Counted from the first letter of the stretch, positions 8,636 through 17,642 are shown. The stretch is DNA of 64,000 nucleotides from Veillonella parvula DSM 2008 (GCF_000024945.1 NC_013520.1:1637001-1701000); one strand, 5' to 3'. Notes: a model not told the origin generated them from the sequence alone. A program made the numbers and translations.

Positions 8636-9907
8636 TTAGCCTTCTTTCTCAAGATTAAACATATCTTTGAATAAATCCCAGTACAAGCCCTCTTCCTCTG
8701 TACCAGCGATTTCGTTGAAGTGAATCATCGGTTCACGCAACATTTTGCGAATGATCATGCGACTCATCGAGTCCATAACACGGCGCTCTTTATCGGAAAT
8801 ATCTGGCAATTTAGCTAATGCGCGATGTAATTCACGACGGCGAATACGCTCCGCTTTTTCTGTAAGCAATGCCATCATCGGACGCACTGTTAAATAGCTT
8901 AATTTATCCAATAACTCTTCAATAGCATCGTGAATAATAGGTTCTGCACGACGAGCTTCCTCTTCTCGTTGTGCCTTGTTTTCTTCTACTACACTTTCAA
9001 GAGAATCAATATTAAATAGATAAATACCGTCCAAATCTGCCACCGCAGGGTCGATATCACGAGGTACCGCAATATCAATCATAACGATTGGTTCACCCTT
9101 ACGAAGAGTCGTAATTTTCTTCGCTTCTTTTTCAGTAATAATATAATGCGGTGCCCCTGTAGATGTAATAAGAATATCCGCATCTTTAGCATACTCTACA
9201 AAGTTATCGAGCTTAACAGCTTTACCATTAAAGCGTTCCGCTAACATTTCAGCCTTAGCAAAGGTTCTATTAGATACGAAAATCGTTTTTACACCCTTCG
9301 CTTGTAAATGAGTAGCTGTCAATTCACTCATCGTACCAGCACCCAAAATAAGTACTGTAGCCTCGGATAATGGCTTATCTAAACTGTCCTCCGCAAGATT
9401 GACCGCCGTGTAACTAACAGATACAGGCGTATTAGCAATGCCCGTATTAGTACGTACCTTCTTACCAACGCTAATAGCCCGTTGGAATAAAATATTAAAA
9501 ATTGTTCCCGTACAGCCTGCGCTATAAGCCTGAATATAAGCCCCTTTTAATTGGCTCAAGATTTGGCCTTCCCCCAACACAAGGGAATCAAGACTAGCAG
9601 AAACACGGAATAGATGCTCAATACAATCTCGTTCTTCGTAGAAGAAGAATGCATCTGCATCGATATGATCTGCTCCTTTTAAATCTTTTAACACTGCCAA
9701 CATGTAATCCTTCGGGAATTCTACACCTTCTAAAGCAGCATAAATTTCCGTTCTATTACAGGTGGATAATATAACGCATTCTGAGATACAGTCAAATTCA
9801 TAGAGGCGATTTAGTGCGGCAACTACCTCGTCTTTATCAAACGAGAAACGTTCACGCACCTCTACAGCGGCACTTCTATGATTTAGACCTAATACCACTA
9901 ATTGCAT
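8636..9907 (-). CDS. hemA: Glutamyl-tRNA reductase
   Basis: 423 residues. Reduces Glu-tRNA to glutamate-1-semialdehyde, the committed step of C5 tetrapyrrole synthesis. The N-terminal catalytic domain shows 'GLNHRSAAVEVRERF' and 'LSTCNRTEIYA' with the nucleophilic Cys near residue 50. A Rossmann domain follows ('LILGAGTMSELTATHL', about residue 187), then a helical dimerisation domain at the C-terminus. The start lies inside the 3' end of the sirC-like gene (32-bp overlap), which suggests tight translational coupling. Confidence 0.97.
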   Translation of the reverse strand: MQLVVLGLNHRSAAVEVRERFSFDKDEVVAALNRLYEFDCISECVILSTCNRTEIYAALEGVEFPKDYMLAVLKDLKGADHIDADAFFFYEERDCIEHLFRVSASLDSLVLGEGQILSQLKGAYIQAYSAGCTGTIFNILFQRAISVGKKVRTNTGIANTPVSVSYTAVNLAEDSLDKPLSEATVLILGAGTMSELTATHLQAKGVKTIFVSNRTFAKAEMLAERFNGKAVKLDNFVEYAKDADILITSTGAPHYIITEKEAKKITTLRKGEPIVMIDIAVPRDIDPAVADLDGIYLFNIDSLESVVEENKAQREEEARRAEPIIHDAIEELLDKLSYLTVRPMMALLTEKAERIRRRELHRALAKLPDISDKERRVMDSMSRMIIRKMLREPMIHFNEIAGTEEEGLYWDLFKDMFNLEKEG

Positions 9908-10523
9908 AGTTTAGTTTCTCCTCTATAATCATCCACTCTCCCTTGAGAATGGCTTCAAATGTTTCTACCGTCAGATTGTCTCGCCAAAATTTCTGTCGAG
10001 CCTCTGGAGTAGGAAGTAGTAACTTTACTTCTTCTCTAAATATTTTAAGTCTAGGCATAGCCTTTTGCAACTGACCATAACGATTCATCATATCTTGTCG
10101 TACGAGACGATTGATACGAGGTCCTACATTATTGGCACTAATAGCAATATGAAGATCGCCGAGTTCAAGGGATGACGGCACAGTAAAGCTACACGCGCTC
10201 GGATCATCACTGCGGTTGGTCCACACGCGATGTTTTTTTCCTAGCTCATACAAGGTATCGTTTAGTTCATGATTATCTGTGCAGATAAACAGCAAACTAC
10301 TCGAAATAATATGCTCTTCGTCGTCCATTGTGAAAGCCCGATCACACCAAGTGATGCGATTTTCCTTTGCCCATTGGCTAATCGTATCCGTCACAGTTGG
10401 AGCAATAACGACAATTTGGCAAGGCTCCTCAATAAAAAGCTGCATCCGTCGTTCCGCTACTTCTCCGCCGCCTACGAATAGGATTATATCTTCAGTTGTA
10501 GGTTGAAATGTTATGGATACCAT
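9876..10523 (-). CDS. Precorrin-2 dehydrogenase / sirohydrochlorin ferrochelatase-like (SirC/Met8/CysG-B type)
   Basis: 215 residues. An NAD-binding motif 'LFVGGGEVAERRMQL' starts near residue 16, followed by the family's 'FICTDNHELND' and 'NRSDDPSACSFTVPSSLELG' with a conserved Asp. It oxidises precorrin-2 to sirohydrochlorin and may also insert metal. Together with cobA-hemD it diverts uroporphyrinogen III to sirohaem or cobamides. It is the first gene of the hem operon, just downstream of the ylmH terminator, and overlaps hemA. The N-terminus is slightly divergent ('MVSITFQPTTEDI'). Confidence 0.9.
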   Translation of the reverse strand: MVSITFQPTTEDIILFVGGGEVAERRMQLFIEEPCQIVVIAPTVTDTISQWAKENRITWCDRAFTMDDEEHIISSSLLFICTDNHELNDTLYELGKKHRVWTNRSDDPSACSFTVPSSLELGDLHIAISANNVGPRINRLVRQDMMNRYGQLQKAMPRLKIFREEVKLLLPTPEARQKFWRDNLTVETFEAILKGEWMIIEEKLNYAISGIRSKS

Positions 10524-10541
10524 GGCTGTCCTACTATATAC

Positions 10542-10575
10542 AAAAAAATCGGCTTGATGGTCAAGCCGATTTTCA
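10542..10575 (-). terminator. Intrinsic terminator after ylmH
   Basis: AAAATCGGCTTGA/TCAAGCCGATTTT stem with a short CCA loop and seven T on the minus strand, placed right after the ylmH stop. It separates the ylm cluster from the hem operon. Confidence 0.9.
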
Positions 10576-10580
10576 ACTGC

Positions 10581-11366
10581 CTACATAAATCGTTTCAGGT
10601 ATACGCCGATACGCCCTTTACGAGAGGTACCTGTAATAGCTTCTACCTTCATTCGGCCACGACCACGCATTGAAATGACATCCCCTTCTTTAACCTCTTG
10701 GGATGCCCCCTTAGCTGGTTGCCAGTTTACTTGTAATAAGCCCGCATTGATAGCACTCACCAATTTAGTGCGAGATACACTAAAGCCAGAGCTTGCTACC
10801 GCATCTAAGCGCAAGGAAGCGACTGTAGTGCGGACTTCTTTAATTTTTTCTTCTTTTGGTGCAATATCTGATAACTCAATAGCCTCTACAGATACAGAAA
10901 CCATAGCAATTTTCGTAAAGTTTTGAATTACGAAATCAGCCACGCTTTCATCCACCATAATCTGAGCGCCCCCTTGCTGGACGATAACGTCCCCAAATTT
11001 GGAGCGATCAATGCCAAGGCCCATCAAGGAGCCCAGCACATCGCGATGGGTAAGCAATCGGAACCGTGGGTCCCAATTTACCTTAAGGGCGCGAATGCCC
11101 ATGTCCACGGTACCGTTAAAGTCGCTATCTACAAAGGCGATACGGATACGTTCCGCCCCTTCATAGCCACCGTCAGTTTTAACAGTTAACTGTGGGTAAT
11201 TAGCCTTGATAGCATCTGCAATAACAAGGCCTGCAGGACTCGTAAAATCCGCCACACGATATGGGCGACCTTTAACAACCTGCTCAGCCAAGTCAAGCAT
11301 GCGACGAGCTTCCTCACCGCTGCCGCTGGCTTCAAAATATCGAATTAATTTACTAGTATCTGCCAA
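10581..11366 (-). CDS. ylmH: S4-domain RNA-binding protein YlmH (RqcP2-like)
   Basis: 261 residues. The C-terminal third (about residues 180-255) is an S4 RNA-binding domain ('RLDAVASSGFSVSRTKLVSA', 'VKEGDVISMRGRGRMKV'). The N-terminal 170 residues match the YlmH family ('LTHRDVLGSLMGLGIDRSKF', 'FGDVIVQ'). YlmH binds 50S ribosomes carrying peptidyl-tRNA and takes part in ribosome-associated quality control in Bacillus; it lies in the ylm division cluster in many Firmicutes, as here next to proC and sepF. It starts 2 nt after the proC stop and ends at a strong terminator. Confidence 0.9.
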   Translation of the reverse strand: MADTSKLIRYFEASGSGEEARRMLDLAEQVVKGRPYRVADFTSPAGLVIADAIKANYPQLTVKTDGGYEGAERIRIAFVDSDFNGTVDMGIRALKVNWDPRFRLLTHRDVLGSLMGLGIDRSKFGDVIVQQGGAQIMVDESVADFVIQNFTKIAMVSVSVEAIELSDIAPKEEKIKEVRTTVASLRLDAVASSGFSVSRTKLVSAINAGLLQVNWQPAKGASQEVKEGDVISMRGRGRMKVEAITGTSRKGRIGVYLKRFM

Positions 11367-11368
11367 AA

Positions 11369-12163
11369 TTATTTCCCCAATTCATTCGACCGAGCAAGAC
11401 ATGCTACTACGCCATCTTGGAGAGCACTGCGAAGTCCACCTTTTTCCATGGCACCAATACCCGCAATGGTGGTGCCCCCAGGGCTAGTCACTTGATCTCG
11501 TAGTACTGCTGGATGATTGCCACTTTCAAGAGCCATCTTACCTGCACCGTACATTGTTTGAGCAGCTGCCTTTATGGCTAGCTGACGTGGTAAACCAATA
11601 CGAACGCCTGCATCAGCTAAAGCATCAAGGATAACGAACATATAGCCAGGGCCCGCGCCAGATAGTGCACCTAAGCGATCTAAATCGGCTTCGCTCACCA
11701 CTGCTACCTCACCTACAGCCTCAAATAAGGCTTGTACAGTACGACCTAGGTCAGTATTCACATCATCTCCAGCAAGTGCCGTCATGCCAGCACCGATAGA
11801 AGCCGGCGTATTTGGCATAGCTCTAAACCAGTTAGCTTGTGGAATCGCCGCATCAAGAGTATCTAAGGTGACACCTGCAGCAACAGAAATCATAACAGTC
11901 CCATAAGGTACTTCTTTTAAAGTCTCTAACACAGATGGTAACACTTGTGGTTTCACAGCCAATAGAATAGTGTTGTACTCGTTTACATTAGGCAATGTAG
12001 TAAAACCTACTACACCAAGCTCCTCTGCAAGAGCCTTACATTGTTCTTCGCGACGCACTAGAATGTGTGTATCACAGGCTTTCAACACACCATGCTGTAA
12101 TGCACCGCGCAATAGAGCGCCCCCCATTGAGCCAACGCCTATACATAGGGTTTTACCTAACAT
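11369..12163 (-). CDS. proC: Pyrroline-5-carboxylate reductase
   Basis: 264 residues. Last step of proline synthesis, reducing pyrroline-5-carboxylate with NAD(P)H. The Rossmann motif 'CIGVGSMGGALLRG' lies at the N-terminus, 'RAMPNTPASIGAGMTAL' is the middle signature, and 'GAGPGYMFVILDALADAGVR' with 'DQVTSPGGTTIAG' complete the family pattern. The chosen ATG has GGTGGTG 6 nt upstream; an ATG 15 nt earlier would use that site as codons. It stands between sepF and ylmH, the place of ylmG in other Firmicutes. Confidence 0.95.
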   Translation of the reverse strand: MLGKTLCIGVGSMGGALLRGALQHGVLKACDTHILVRREEQCKALAEELGVVGFTTLPNVNEYNTILLAVKPQVLPSVLETLKEVPYGTVMISVAAGVTLDTLDAAIPQANWFRAMPNTPASIGAGMTALAGDDVNTDLGRTVQALFEAVGEVAVVSEADLDRLGALSGAGPGYMFVILDALADAGVRIGLPRQLAIKAAAQTMYGAGKMALESGNHPAVLRDQVTSPGGTTIAGIGAMEKGGLRSALQDGVVACLARSNELGK

Positions 12164-12189
12164 AGTTATCACCACCATTTATAGAGAGA

Positions 12190-12687
12190 TTATTTGTTTT
12201 CCCAAGAATATTCGTTTTGCTCAGTTGTGTTGCTTTCATTGTCATTATAATCAATGGAAATATTTACAGGTACACACATGAAAATGTCTTTACCTACTTT
12301 TTCCAATTTGCCATCCAATGCATAGGTCGCACCAGATACGAAATCTACAATACGAGCTGCTTCATGAGGGTCTGTATTTTCAAAATTAATCAATACAGGA
12401 CGCATGTCGCGCAATTGATGTGTAATATTTTCAGAATCTTCAAATACTTTTGGTTCAATTACAACTACTTTCATAGCTGTTGGACGTTGTGTCATCGTAG
12501 ATTGGCCTCCTACCTTGCGTGGATGAAATTCAGATGCACCGGACACGGGAGCCGCTGTTGCTACTGGGGTAGGTTCAGCTTCGTATTCCTCTTCATCTTC
12601 GTATTCGTAATCATCATATTCATAGTCATCATCAGTTCTGCCTAAGAATAAGTTTTTTGCTTTGTCTAAATAATCTCCCAATGCCAT
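12190..12687 (-). CDS. sepF: Cell division protein SepF
   Basis: 165 residues. An N-terminal membrane-binding helix ('MALGDYLDKAKNLFLG') is followed by a long acidic, Tyr-rich linker (residues 18-60) and the SepF fold at about 70-150 ('KVVVIEPKVFEDSENITHQL', 'RPVLINFENTDPHEAARIVD', 'VSGATYALDGKLEKVGKDIF'). SepF polymerises into arcs, anchors FtsZ to the membrane and acts in septum formation. AGGAGG lies 5 nt before the start. Neighbours yggS, proC and ylmH are typical. Confidence 0.96.
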   Translation of the reverse strand: MALGDYLDKAKNLFLGRTDDDYEYDDYEYEDEEEYEAEPTPVATAAPVSGASEFHPRKVGGQSTMTQRPTAMKVVVIEPKVFEDSENITHQLRDMRPVLINFENTDPHEAARIVDFVSGATYALDGKLEKVGKDIFMCVPVNISIDYNDNESNTTEQNEYSWENK

Positions 12688-12740
12688 TTGGATTTCCTCC
12701 TAATACAATTAACGCTTCCGATTATCAGGTAACCCGAACC

Positions 12741-13427
12741 TTAATAATATACACGTTCCCCAAAAATTGCTGTGCCTACACGAACGATGTTAGCCCCTTC
12801 TTCCAAAGCGACCTCAAAGTCGTGAGTCATCCCCATAGATAAATATTGAATCTGCCCTTCTTCAAAGTAGCGTTTCATATCCTCAAACAAGGCATTCGCT
12901 ACGCGAAAGATTGGACGAGCTTCCTGTGGATCATCGAAAAATGGCGCCATACACATCAAGCCCCTTACGCGTACATGAGGCAATGTTTTTGCATAATCTC
13001 GTATTTCTGGAAACTCTTCGACGGTCATTCCCGTTTTAGAAGCTTCGCGGGCCACATTGACTTGCAGTAATACATCTTGCATTTTATCGTGCTTTGCAGC
13101 AACCTTTTCGATTACATCTAATAATTTACGGCTATCCACAGAATGAATTAAATCAAACATAGGAACCGCTTGGCGCACCTTATTGACCTGTAAATGACCA
13201 ATCAAATGCCATGTTAATTGTGGCCCCTTATAGGTTAGCTGCTTTTCTTTGGCCTCTTGTACTCGATTTTCTCCTACATGAGTGACACCGAGCCGTGCGA
13301 CCTCTTCCACAGCCGACACAGGGTGGTTCTTTGTAACCGCCACTAATAATGCTGTATCTACGCGACCAACACGCGCCATAGCATCGGCCATGCGCTGCTG
13401 TATAGCGTGTAGGGATTCTTCAATCAC
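12741..13427 (-). CDS. yggS: YggS/PLPBP-family pyridoxal-phosphate homeostasis protein
   Basis: 228 residues with a GTG start behind GGGGG. A fold-type III PLP-binding barrel without known catalysis. 'LLVAVTKNHPVSAVEE' holds the PLP Lys (about residue 33); 'HVGENRVQEAKEK', 'WHLIGHLQVNK', 'LLQVNVAREASKTG' and 'LSMGMTHDFEVALEEGANIVRVGTAIFG' (here cited in parts) are signatures. It corresponds to ylmE of the Bacillus cluster and starts the yggS-sepF-proC-ylmH run. It buffers PLP and affects amino-acid and keto-acid balance in other bacteria. Confidence 0.95.
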   Translation of the reverse strand: MIEESLHAIQQRMADAMARVGRVDTALLVAVTKNHPVSAVEEVARLGVTHVGENRVQEAKEKQLTYKGPQLTWHLIGHLQVNKVRQAVPMFDLIHSVDSRKLLDVIEKVAAKHDKMQDVLLQVNVAREASKTGMTVEEFPEIRDYAKTLPHVRVRGLMCMAPFFDDPQEARPIFRVANALFEDMKRYFEEGQIQYLSMGMTHDFEVALEEGANIVRVGTAIFGERVYY

Positions 13428-13603
13428 GTGAATGCCCCCTTCAATCTATATATCATAATCATCAAATATATTTGTATAGACTATTTTATTATATAGTATT
13501 TAAGGTCAAATGTACATGATTTAAGGCTTATCCCTTCCACAAATTCAAGCATGTATATATATAAAATATCATACTTTATTATGATTCCTGTGAAAGTCGA
13601 ATT

Positions 13604-14458
13604 TTATCGGTCTTGTAACATCGCAAATAAGGCCATCCGACCTGTTAGGCCTGCCTCTCGACGATAGGAATAACAGTCTACTTCCGTTACACTATCGGTA
13701 CCACCAATCGTGATATTCTCTGAAGGAACTCCATTTACAATGAGATCCTCACCAATAAAGTTCCATAAATTGATATAAGCCTTGTCTAATTTATCACCAG
13801 GATAATTGACAACATCAGATGCATCTCGGTCTGTCATATCTCTCCATGCTAATTCAAAGCGTTTACCTAGTTCTACATCTACTTCAAAGGACTCTGGTCC
13901 AATACTAGGCCCAAGATATATATAGCAATCTTTGAACTCGGTCCCATAAGCCTCTTTCATGGCCTCAATAGTAAGTACTGGTAAGCGGCCAATGGCACCA
14001 CGCCAACCTGCATGTGCCGTTGCAATCGCATGATGTTTGGCATCGTAAATGCCTACGCCAACGCAATCTGCAGTGAACAGAAATAATGGCACATGAGGTA
14101 GATTTGTAAATACCGCATCACAATCATCGATGGCCGTATCTTCTGCAAAAGCACCGGCCCCAATAAGGTCTTCTGTGATTTCTACAGCCTTTAAACCATG
14201 GACTTGATTGCCACAAGAAATACGGTTTGGTTCAACACCTAAATATTTCGCAACAATAGCTCGATTTTCTCGTACACTCTGAGCTTCATCGCCTACATGA
14301 AAAGCTAGATTTAATGATTCATAAGGGGCTTTAGATACGCCACCATGACGATAGGTATCGCCCATAACAATAGGAAATCGCTCACTCCAGCTTGGCGTCT
14401 CATAAGACCATATACCATGAGGACCTTTCACATCTATACGTTTTACAAATTGATTCAT
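13604..14458 (-). CDS. pgeF: PgeF/YfiH/LACC1-family purine nucleoside phosphorylase (laccase-domain protein)
   Basis: 284 residues. The conserved zinc-site residues are visible: the His in 'GNQVHGLKAVEI', the Cys in 'LFTADCVGVGIYD' and the His in 'AHAGWRGAIGRL', plus 'LGPSIGPESFEVD'. Formerly called polyphenol oxidase or multicopper oxidase; family members cleave adenosine or inosine phosphorolytically, and E. coli YfiH/PgeF edits peptidoglycan precursors. It follows the radical SAM gene by 9 nt and corresponds to ylmD of the division cluster. Confidence 0.93.
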   Translation of the reverse strand: MNQFVKRIDVKGPHGIWSYETPSWSERFPIVMGDTYRHGGVSKAPYESLNLAFHVGDEAQSVRENRAIVAKYLGVEPNRISCGNQVHGLKAVEITEDLIGAGAFAEDTAIDDCDAVFTNLPHVPLFLFTADCVGVGIYDAKHHAIATAHAGWRGAIGRLPVLTIEAMKEAYGTEFKDCYIYLGPSIGPESFEVDVELGKRFELAWRDMTDRDASDVVNYPGDKLDKAYINLWNFIGEDLIVNGVPSENITIGGTDSVTEVDCYSYRREAGLTGRMALFAMLQDR

Positions 14459-14467
14459 CTATTACTC

Positions 14468-16195
14468 CTATTTACATACACCACAGCGTTTACAACCTGC
14501 TGCACATGGAGGTGTATATGCTTCATCAAGGGATCTTTGCCATTCCATTTCAAGATAGCCCTCCTGCATACCCATGTCTAAATGACTCCATGGCAAGAAT
14601 TCATCAAAACTGCGTTCACGATAATTCATATTATCCATATCCAGGCCAGCAGCCTTCATTTCGGACTTAAAAGATTTACTGCCCCGATCGGCTGCACATG
14701 CTGCAATAACAGCGCCTAAGCGGCGATCCCCACGAGCAAGAACGCCTTGAATATACGCCTCTTTAGGCGATTCTACGAGAACCTCAATGCGGCGATTCTT
14801 TTGCAACGCTTTTTTTATATATTGTAATTTTTTCTCCACCGTTTTTTGATTGTCCATGGCCATCCATTGGAACGGGGTAAAAGGTTTCGGAATAAACGGA
14901 TTAATGCTGAGCGTTAAACGACCTTTACAACCTACTTTTTCCATATGAGCTTGCGTTCTTTCCGCAAGTCCTACAATAGCCTCAATATCTTCATCGGTTT
15001 CCGTTGGCAGCCCAATCATTATATATAAGCGCATATGCTGAATACCTGACTTTGCAGATAAGGTAGCTGCATTTTGTAAATGCTCTTCACTGATACCCTT
15101 GTTGATGACGCGACGCAAACGTTCACTGCCCGTTTCTGGCGCAATGGTAATAGTCTTTTGTCCACTGTCTGCTAGTCCATCCACCACGGCTTGTGTTAAC
15201 GAATCAGCACGCAAGGATGCACAAGAGTAACGCATATCTTTAGAGCGAATATAATTAACGAGTTCATCTACCTCAGGATAATCCGAGATAGCAGCACCCA
15301 TTAGGCCTACCTTTTTACCTAGTTTTTCTGCGCGCTCTACGCCTTCTTTCAAAATGTCCAAAGGACGTACACGCGGTACGCGGAAGCAATACCCAGCCAT
15401 ACAAAAGCGACAGTGACGACCACAACCACGAGCTACTTCTATGATATACATAGCGCCAAATTCAGTATAGTTCGTAGCCACTACCGTTTCACCACCGCTG
15501 GTGAGCATTTCAAAGTGACGTTTAATCGTCTTAGGTACGCCCTCGACAATATCATAGCCTTTAAATTCACCATCTTCACTGTAAATCGGCACATACAAGG
15601 ATGGTACGTAAACCCCCGATACATCCGCTAATTGACGTAAAATAGCGTGACGATCCAAGCCTTCCATTTTTCCATCTCGAATGATATCTAGTACGCGACT
15701 GACGATACCTTCCCCTTCACCGATGATGAAAGCATCAATAAAGTCGGCAAAAGGCTCAGGGTTAAAGGTCGCACAAGGGCCCCCTGCAATAACGATAGGA
15801 TCAAATTCGGTACGGTCTTTTCCCATGATAGGTACACGGCCATGGCGCAACATCAAAGGAATATGGAAATAATCCATTTCAAAGGTGACATCAAAAGCAA
15901 CTACATCAAATTGATGCATAGGCCTTTGTGTTTCAACGCTCATAAGCGGAGTCTTAGTCTTATCGTAAGCTTCTAATTCCTTTTTCTCAGGCAAGAAGAT
16001 CCGTTCGCAGACGCTATCATTTCGTAAATTGATTTCCTCATAAATGATATGAAGTCCAAGATTACTCATGCCCACAAAGTATGTATTCGGATAAACGATA
16101 GCTACTTTTTGCCCTGCATGAGGATTTACTGTTATCCGACTGTCTTCATCTTTATATAATTCTTGTAATCGATCAATTAAATCTTTACGATTCAC
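14468..16195 (-). CDS. B12-binding-domain radical SAM protein (TIGR03960-type)
   Basis: 575 residues. The N-terminal part resembles a cobalamin-binding-like domain ('VAIVYPNTYFVGMSNLGLHI', 'VAFDVTFEMDY'). The radical SAM cluster motif 'CGRHCRFC' (C-x3-C-x2-C) is near residue 260 with 'MAGYCFRVPR' behind it. 'SIAPETGSERLRRVINKG'-like text ('IAPETGSERLRRVINK') and 'IMIGLPTETDEDI' complete the SAM domain. The C-terminus ends in a Cys cluster ('CAAGCKRCGVC') that could bind another cluster or zinc. The family is often encoded beside a DUF2344 protein, absent here; the substrate is unknown. It is 9 nt upstream of pgeF. Confidence 0.88.
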   Translation of the reverse strand: MNRKDLIDRLQELYKDEDSRITVNPHAGQKVAIVYPNTYFVGMSNLGLHIIYEEINLRNDSVCERIFLPEKKELEAYDKTKTPLMSVETQRPMHQFDVVAFDVTFEMDYFHIPLMLRHGRVPIMGKDRTEFDPIVIAGGPCATFNPEPFADFIDAFIIGEGEGIVSRVLDIIRDGKMEGLDRHAILRQLADVSGVYVPSLYVPIYSEDGEFKGYDIVEGVPKTIKRHFEMLTSGGETVVATNYTEFGAMYIIEVARGCGRHCRFCMAGYCFRVPRVRPLDILKEGVERAEKLGKKVGLMGAAISDYPEVDELVNYIRSKDMRYSCASLRADSLTQAVVDGLADSGQKTITIAPETGSERLRRVINKGISEEHLQNAATLSAKSGIQHMRLYIMIGLPTETDEDIEAIVGLAERTQAHMEKVGCKGRLTLSINPFIPKPFTPFQWMAMDNQKTVEKKLQYIKKALQKNRRIEVLVESPKEAYIQGVLARGDRRLGAVIAACAADRGSKSFKSEMKAAGLDMDNMNYRERSFDEFLPWSHLDMGMQEGYLEMEWQRSLDEAYTPPCAAGCKRCGVCK

Positions 16196-16210
16196 TAATT
16201 TCCTTTCTAT

Positions 16211-16237
16211 ATAAGCCCACTACGAATAGTGGGCTTA
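16211..16237 (-). terminator. Putative hairpin/terminator between DUF421 gene and radical SAM gene
   Basis: AAGCCCACTA-TTCG-TAGTGGGCTT, a perfect 10-bp stem. The T run after it is poor (ATATAG), so it may be a weak terminator for the upstream gene or a leader hairpin of the radical SAM gene, whose start is 16 nt downstream. Confidence 0.55.
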
Positions 16238-16315
16238 ATAACACTTTACATATCATTTGTACATCTATAAAATTAGATAATACTAATTTCGCCTATAATA
16301 AAAAACCAATAGATA

Positions 16316-17035
16316 TTACAATTTAGATTTCAATTTATCCTTAGTATGAGCGGTCTTACTTTTAAGAGTGCTTACAATTTGTGGGCGATGTTTTCTTTCA
16401 TAAGGATATACAACAACTTTTCCATCTTTATATTCTGCAATATATATGTCCTTAACAGAGTATCCTTGAGCTTGGATTTCTTGTTCAAGCCAATCTCTAT
16501 CTTTTTCAATTACATCGAGAGTAAACTGATTAATTTGACCATCATCGATAAGGTCAAATCGAATATTATCTTCACCGAATTGAACTACATTAAGCTGTCC
16601 ATTTTGCTCCAATACGGCACGCTTAACATCCGTAACATATTGAACACCGGCAGCGCGAAGTTTTAATTTAAGTTCAGCCGCTTGTATACCATAACGCATA
16701 CATTCTTCTGTTAGAATATGACCTTTTTCGATTACTATAACTGGATGACCATCAAGAATTGCTTTAAAAATACGAAGATTCCCTTTTAAAAACTTAAGAG
16801 TCATTACGAGGATAGTCCATAAAATAAGAACTAACATAAATTGTAAAATGCCAATTTGATCATTGTAAATAATGGCACCAATAATACCACCAAGTACGTA
16901 GTTTTGCAATTGGTCTAAAGCAGAGGTTGGGGCTAAATTGCCCTTACCCATTAAATTGATTTGTAGAATAATCGCCAAAAGACCGATGGCGAGTTTTGCA
17001 AAGACCATCCCATAGACGGCCATAGCTTCTGTCAT
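16316..17035 (-). CDS. DUF421 (YetF-family) membrane protein
   Basis: 239 residues. Three N-terminal membrane segments (roughly residues 8-28, 40-60, 63-82) precede a cytosolic domain with the DUF421 signatures 'ILDGHPVIVIEKG' and 'LKLKLRAAGV', then a basic tail ('HTKDKLKSKL'). Function of the family is unknown; YetF has been structurally described as a membrane-anchored alpha/beta oligomer. It lies 12 nt after a DUF3290 gene, a pairing common in Firmicutes, so the two products probably act together. Confidence 0.88.
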   Translation of the reverse strand: MTEAMAVYGMVFAKLAIGLLAIILQINLMGKGNLAPTSALDQLQNYVLGGIIGAIIYNDQIGILQFMLVLILWTILVMTLKFLKGNLRIFKAILDGHPVIVIEKGHILTEECMRYGIQAAELKLKLRAAGVQYVTDVKRAVLEQNGQLNVVQFGEDNIRFDLIDDGQINQFTLDVIEKDRDWLEQEIQAQGYSVKDIYIAEYKDGKVVVYPYERKHRPQIVSTLKSKTAHTKDKLKSKL

Positions 17036-17047
17036 ATGTGGTCCTCC

Positions 17048-17509
17048 TTATGGTAATGTGTCCGCTTTATCATGAATTCGATCTATAGGACTTACCTTAT
17101 AAACACGTGTAATAGTATAGGTTGAAAATTCTGGATTAAATTGAACCTCATAGTAAACATCACTTACTTTTAAAATCATACCATTACGAATCTTTAAGGA
17201 GTTAACCGCCAATTGGTCACTCGGCACAGAACGATCCGAACTAAAAGAATGTAAAAATTGGGCCATTCGAGAAGAATCCTCAGAATAGGTTTTCATCCGA
17301 TTATACTCTTGGTATTCAAGCCCTAAGAAGAACACTACGATTAAAGACAATATAATCATCAGGTCACGATAGCGACTAGTAAAACCATTTCGCAATACTT
17401 GTACGCCCAACACGAGTAAGGCTAATAGAACCGCTACAATTATAATAAATCCCCATGTCTGACCAGCCGTAGCCTGACTTTCAACATAGGCTAATGTGTA
17501 AAAATCCAT
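17048..17509 (-). CDS. DUF3290 family membrane protein
   Basis: 153 residues. Two membrane helices ('WGFIIIVAVLLALLVLGVQV', about 20-40, and 'DLMIILSLIVVFFLGLEY', about 48-66) and a soluble C-terminal domain ('MAQFLHSFSSDRS', 'LKVSDVYYEVQFN'). This matches DUF3290, a partner of DUF421 proteins. AAGGAGTG lies 8 nt before the start. Role unknown; co-transcription with the following gene is likely. Confidence 0.85.
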   Translation of the reverse strand: MDFYTLAYVESQATAGQTWGFIIIVAVLLALLVLGVQVLRNGFTSRYRDLMIILSLIVVFFLGLEYQEYNRMKTYSEDSSRMAQFLHSFSSDRSVPSDQLAVNSLKIRNGMILKVSDVYYEVQFNPEFSTYTITRVYKVSPIDRIHDKADTLP

Positions 17510-17537
17510 GCCACACTCCTTTCAAATATTATTTTTT

Positions 17538-17546
17538 ATTATACCA
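17538..17546 (-). promoter_or_regulatory. Putative extended -10 promoter for DUF3290-DUF421
   Basis: TGG followed by TATAAT (the TGnTATAAT pattern) 30 bp before the DUF3290 start. No good -35 lies 16-18 bp upstream, which an extended -10 can tolerate. Confidence 0.45.
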
Positions 17547-17608
17547 TATTTGATTCCAATATTTTCGATGTAATCGTCAAGATGGCCCAAAATAATGTAA
17601 GAAACGAT

Positions 17609-17642
17609 AAAAAATAGCGACCCCTTACGGGGTCGCTTTTAA
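17609..17642 (-). terminator. Intrinsic terminator after ilvC
   Basis: AGCGACCCC-GTAA-GGGGTCGCT, followed by ATTTTTT on the minus strand. Strong GC stem about 40 nt after the ilvC stop. Confidence 0.92.

Noticed and set aside
10535-10564. TTGACC-18-TATATA promoter overlapping the ylmH terminator, for the sirC-like gene
   Set aside because: It would start transcription about 5 nt before the start codon and remove the AGGA site, so the message would be nearly leaderless. Not strong enough to list.
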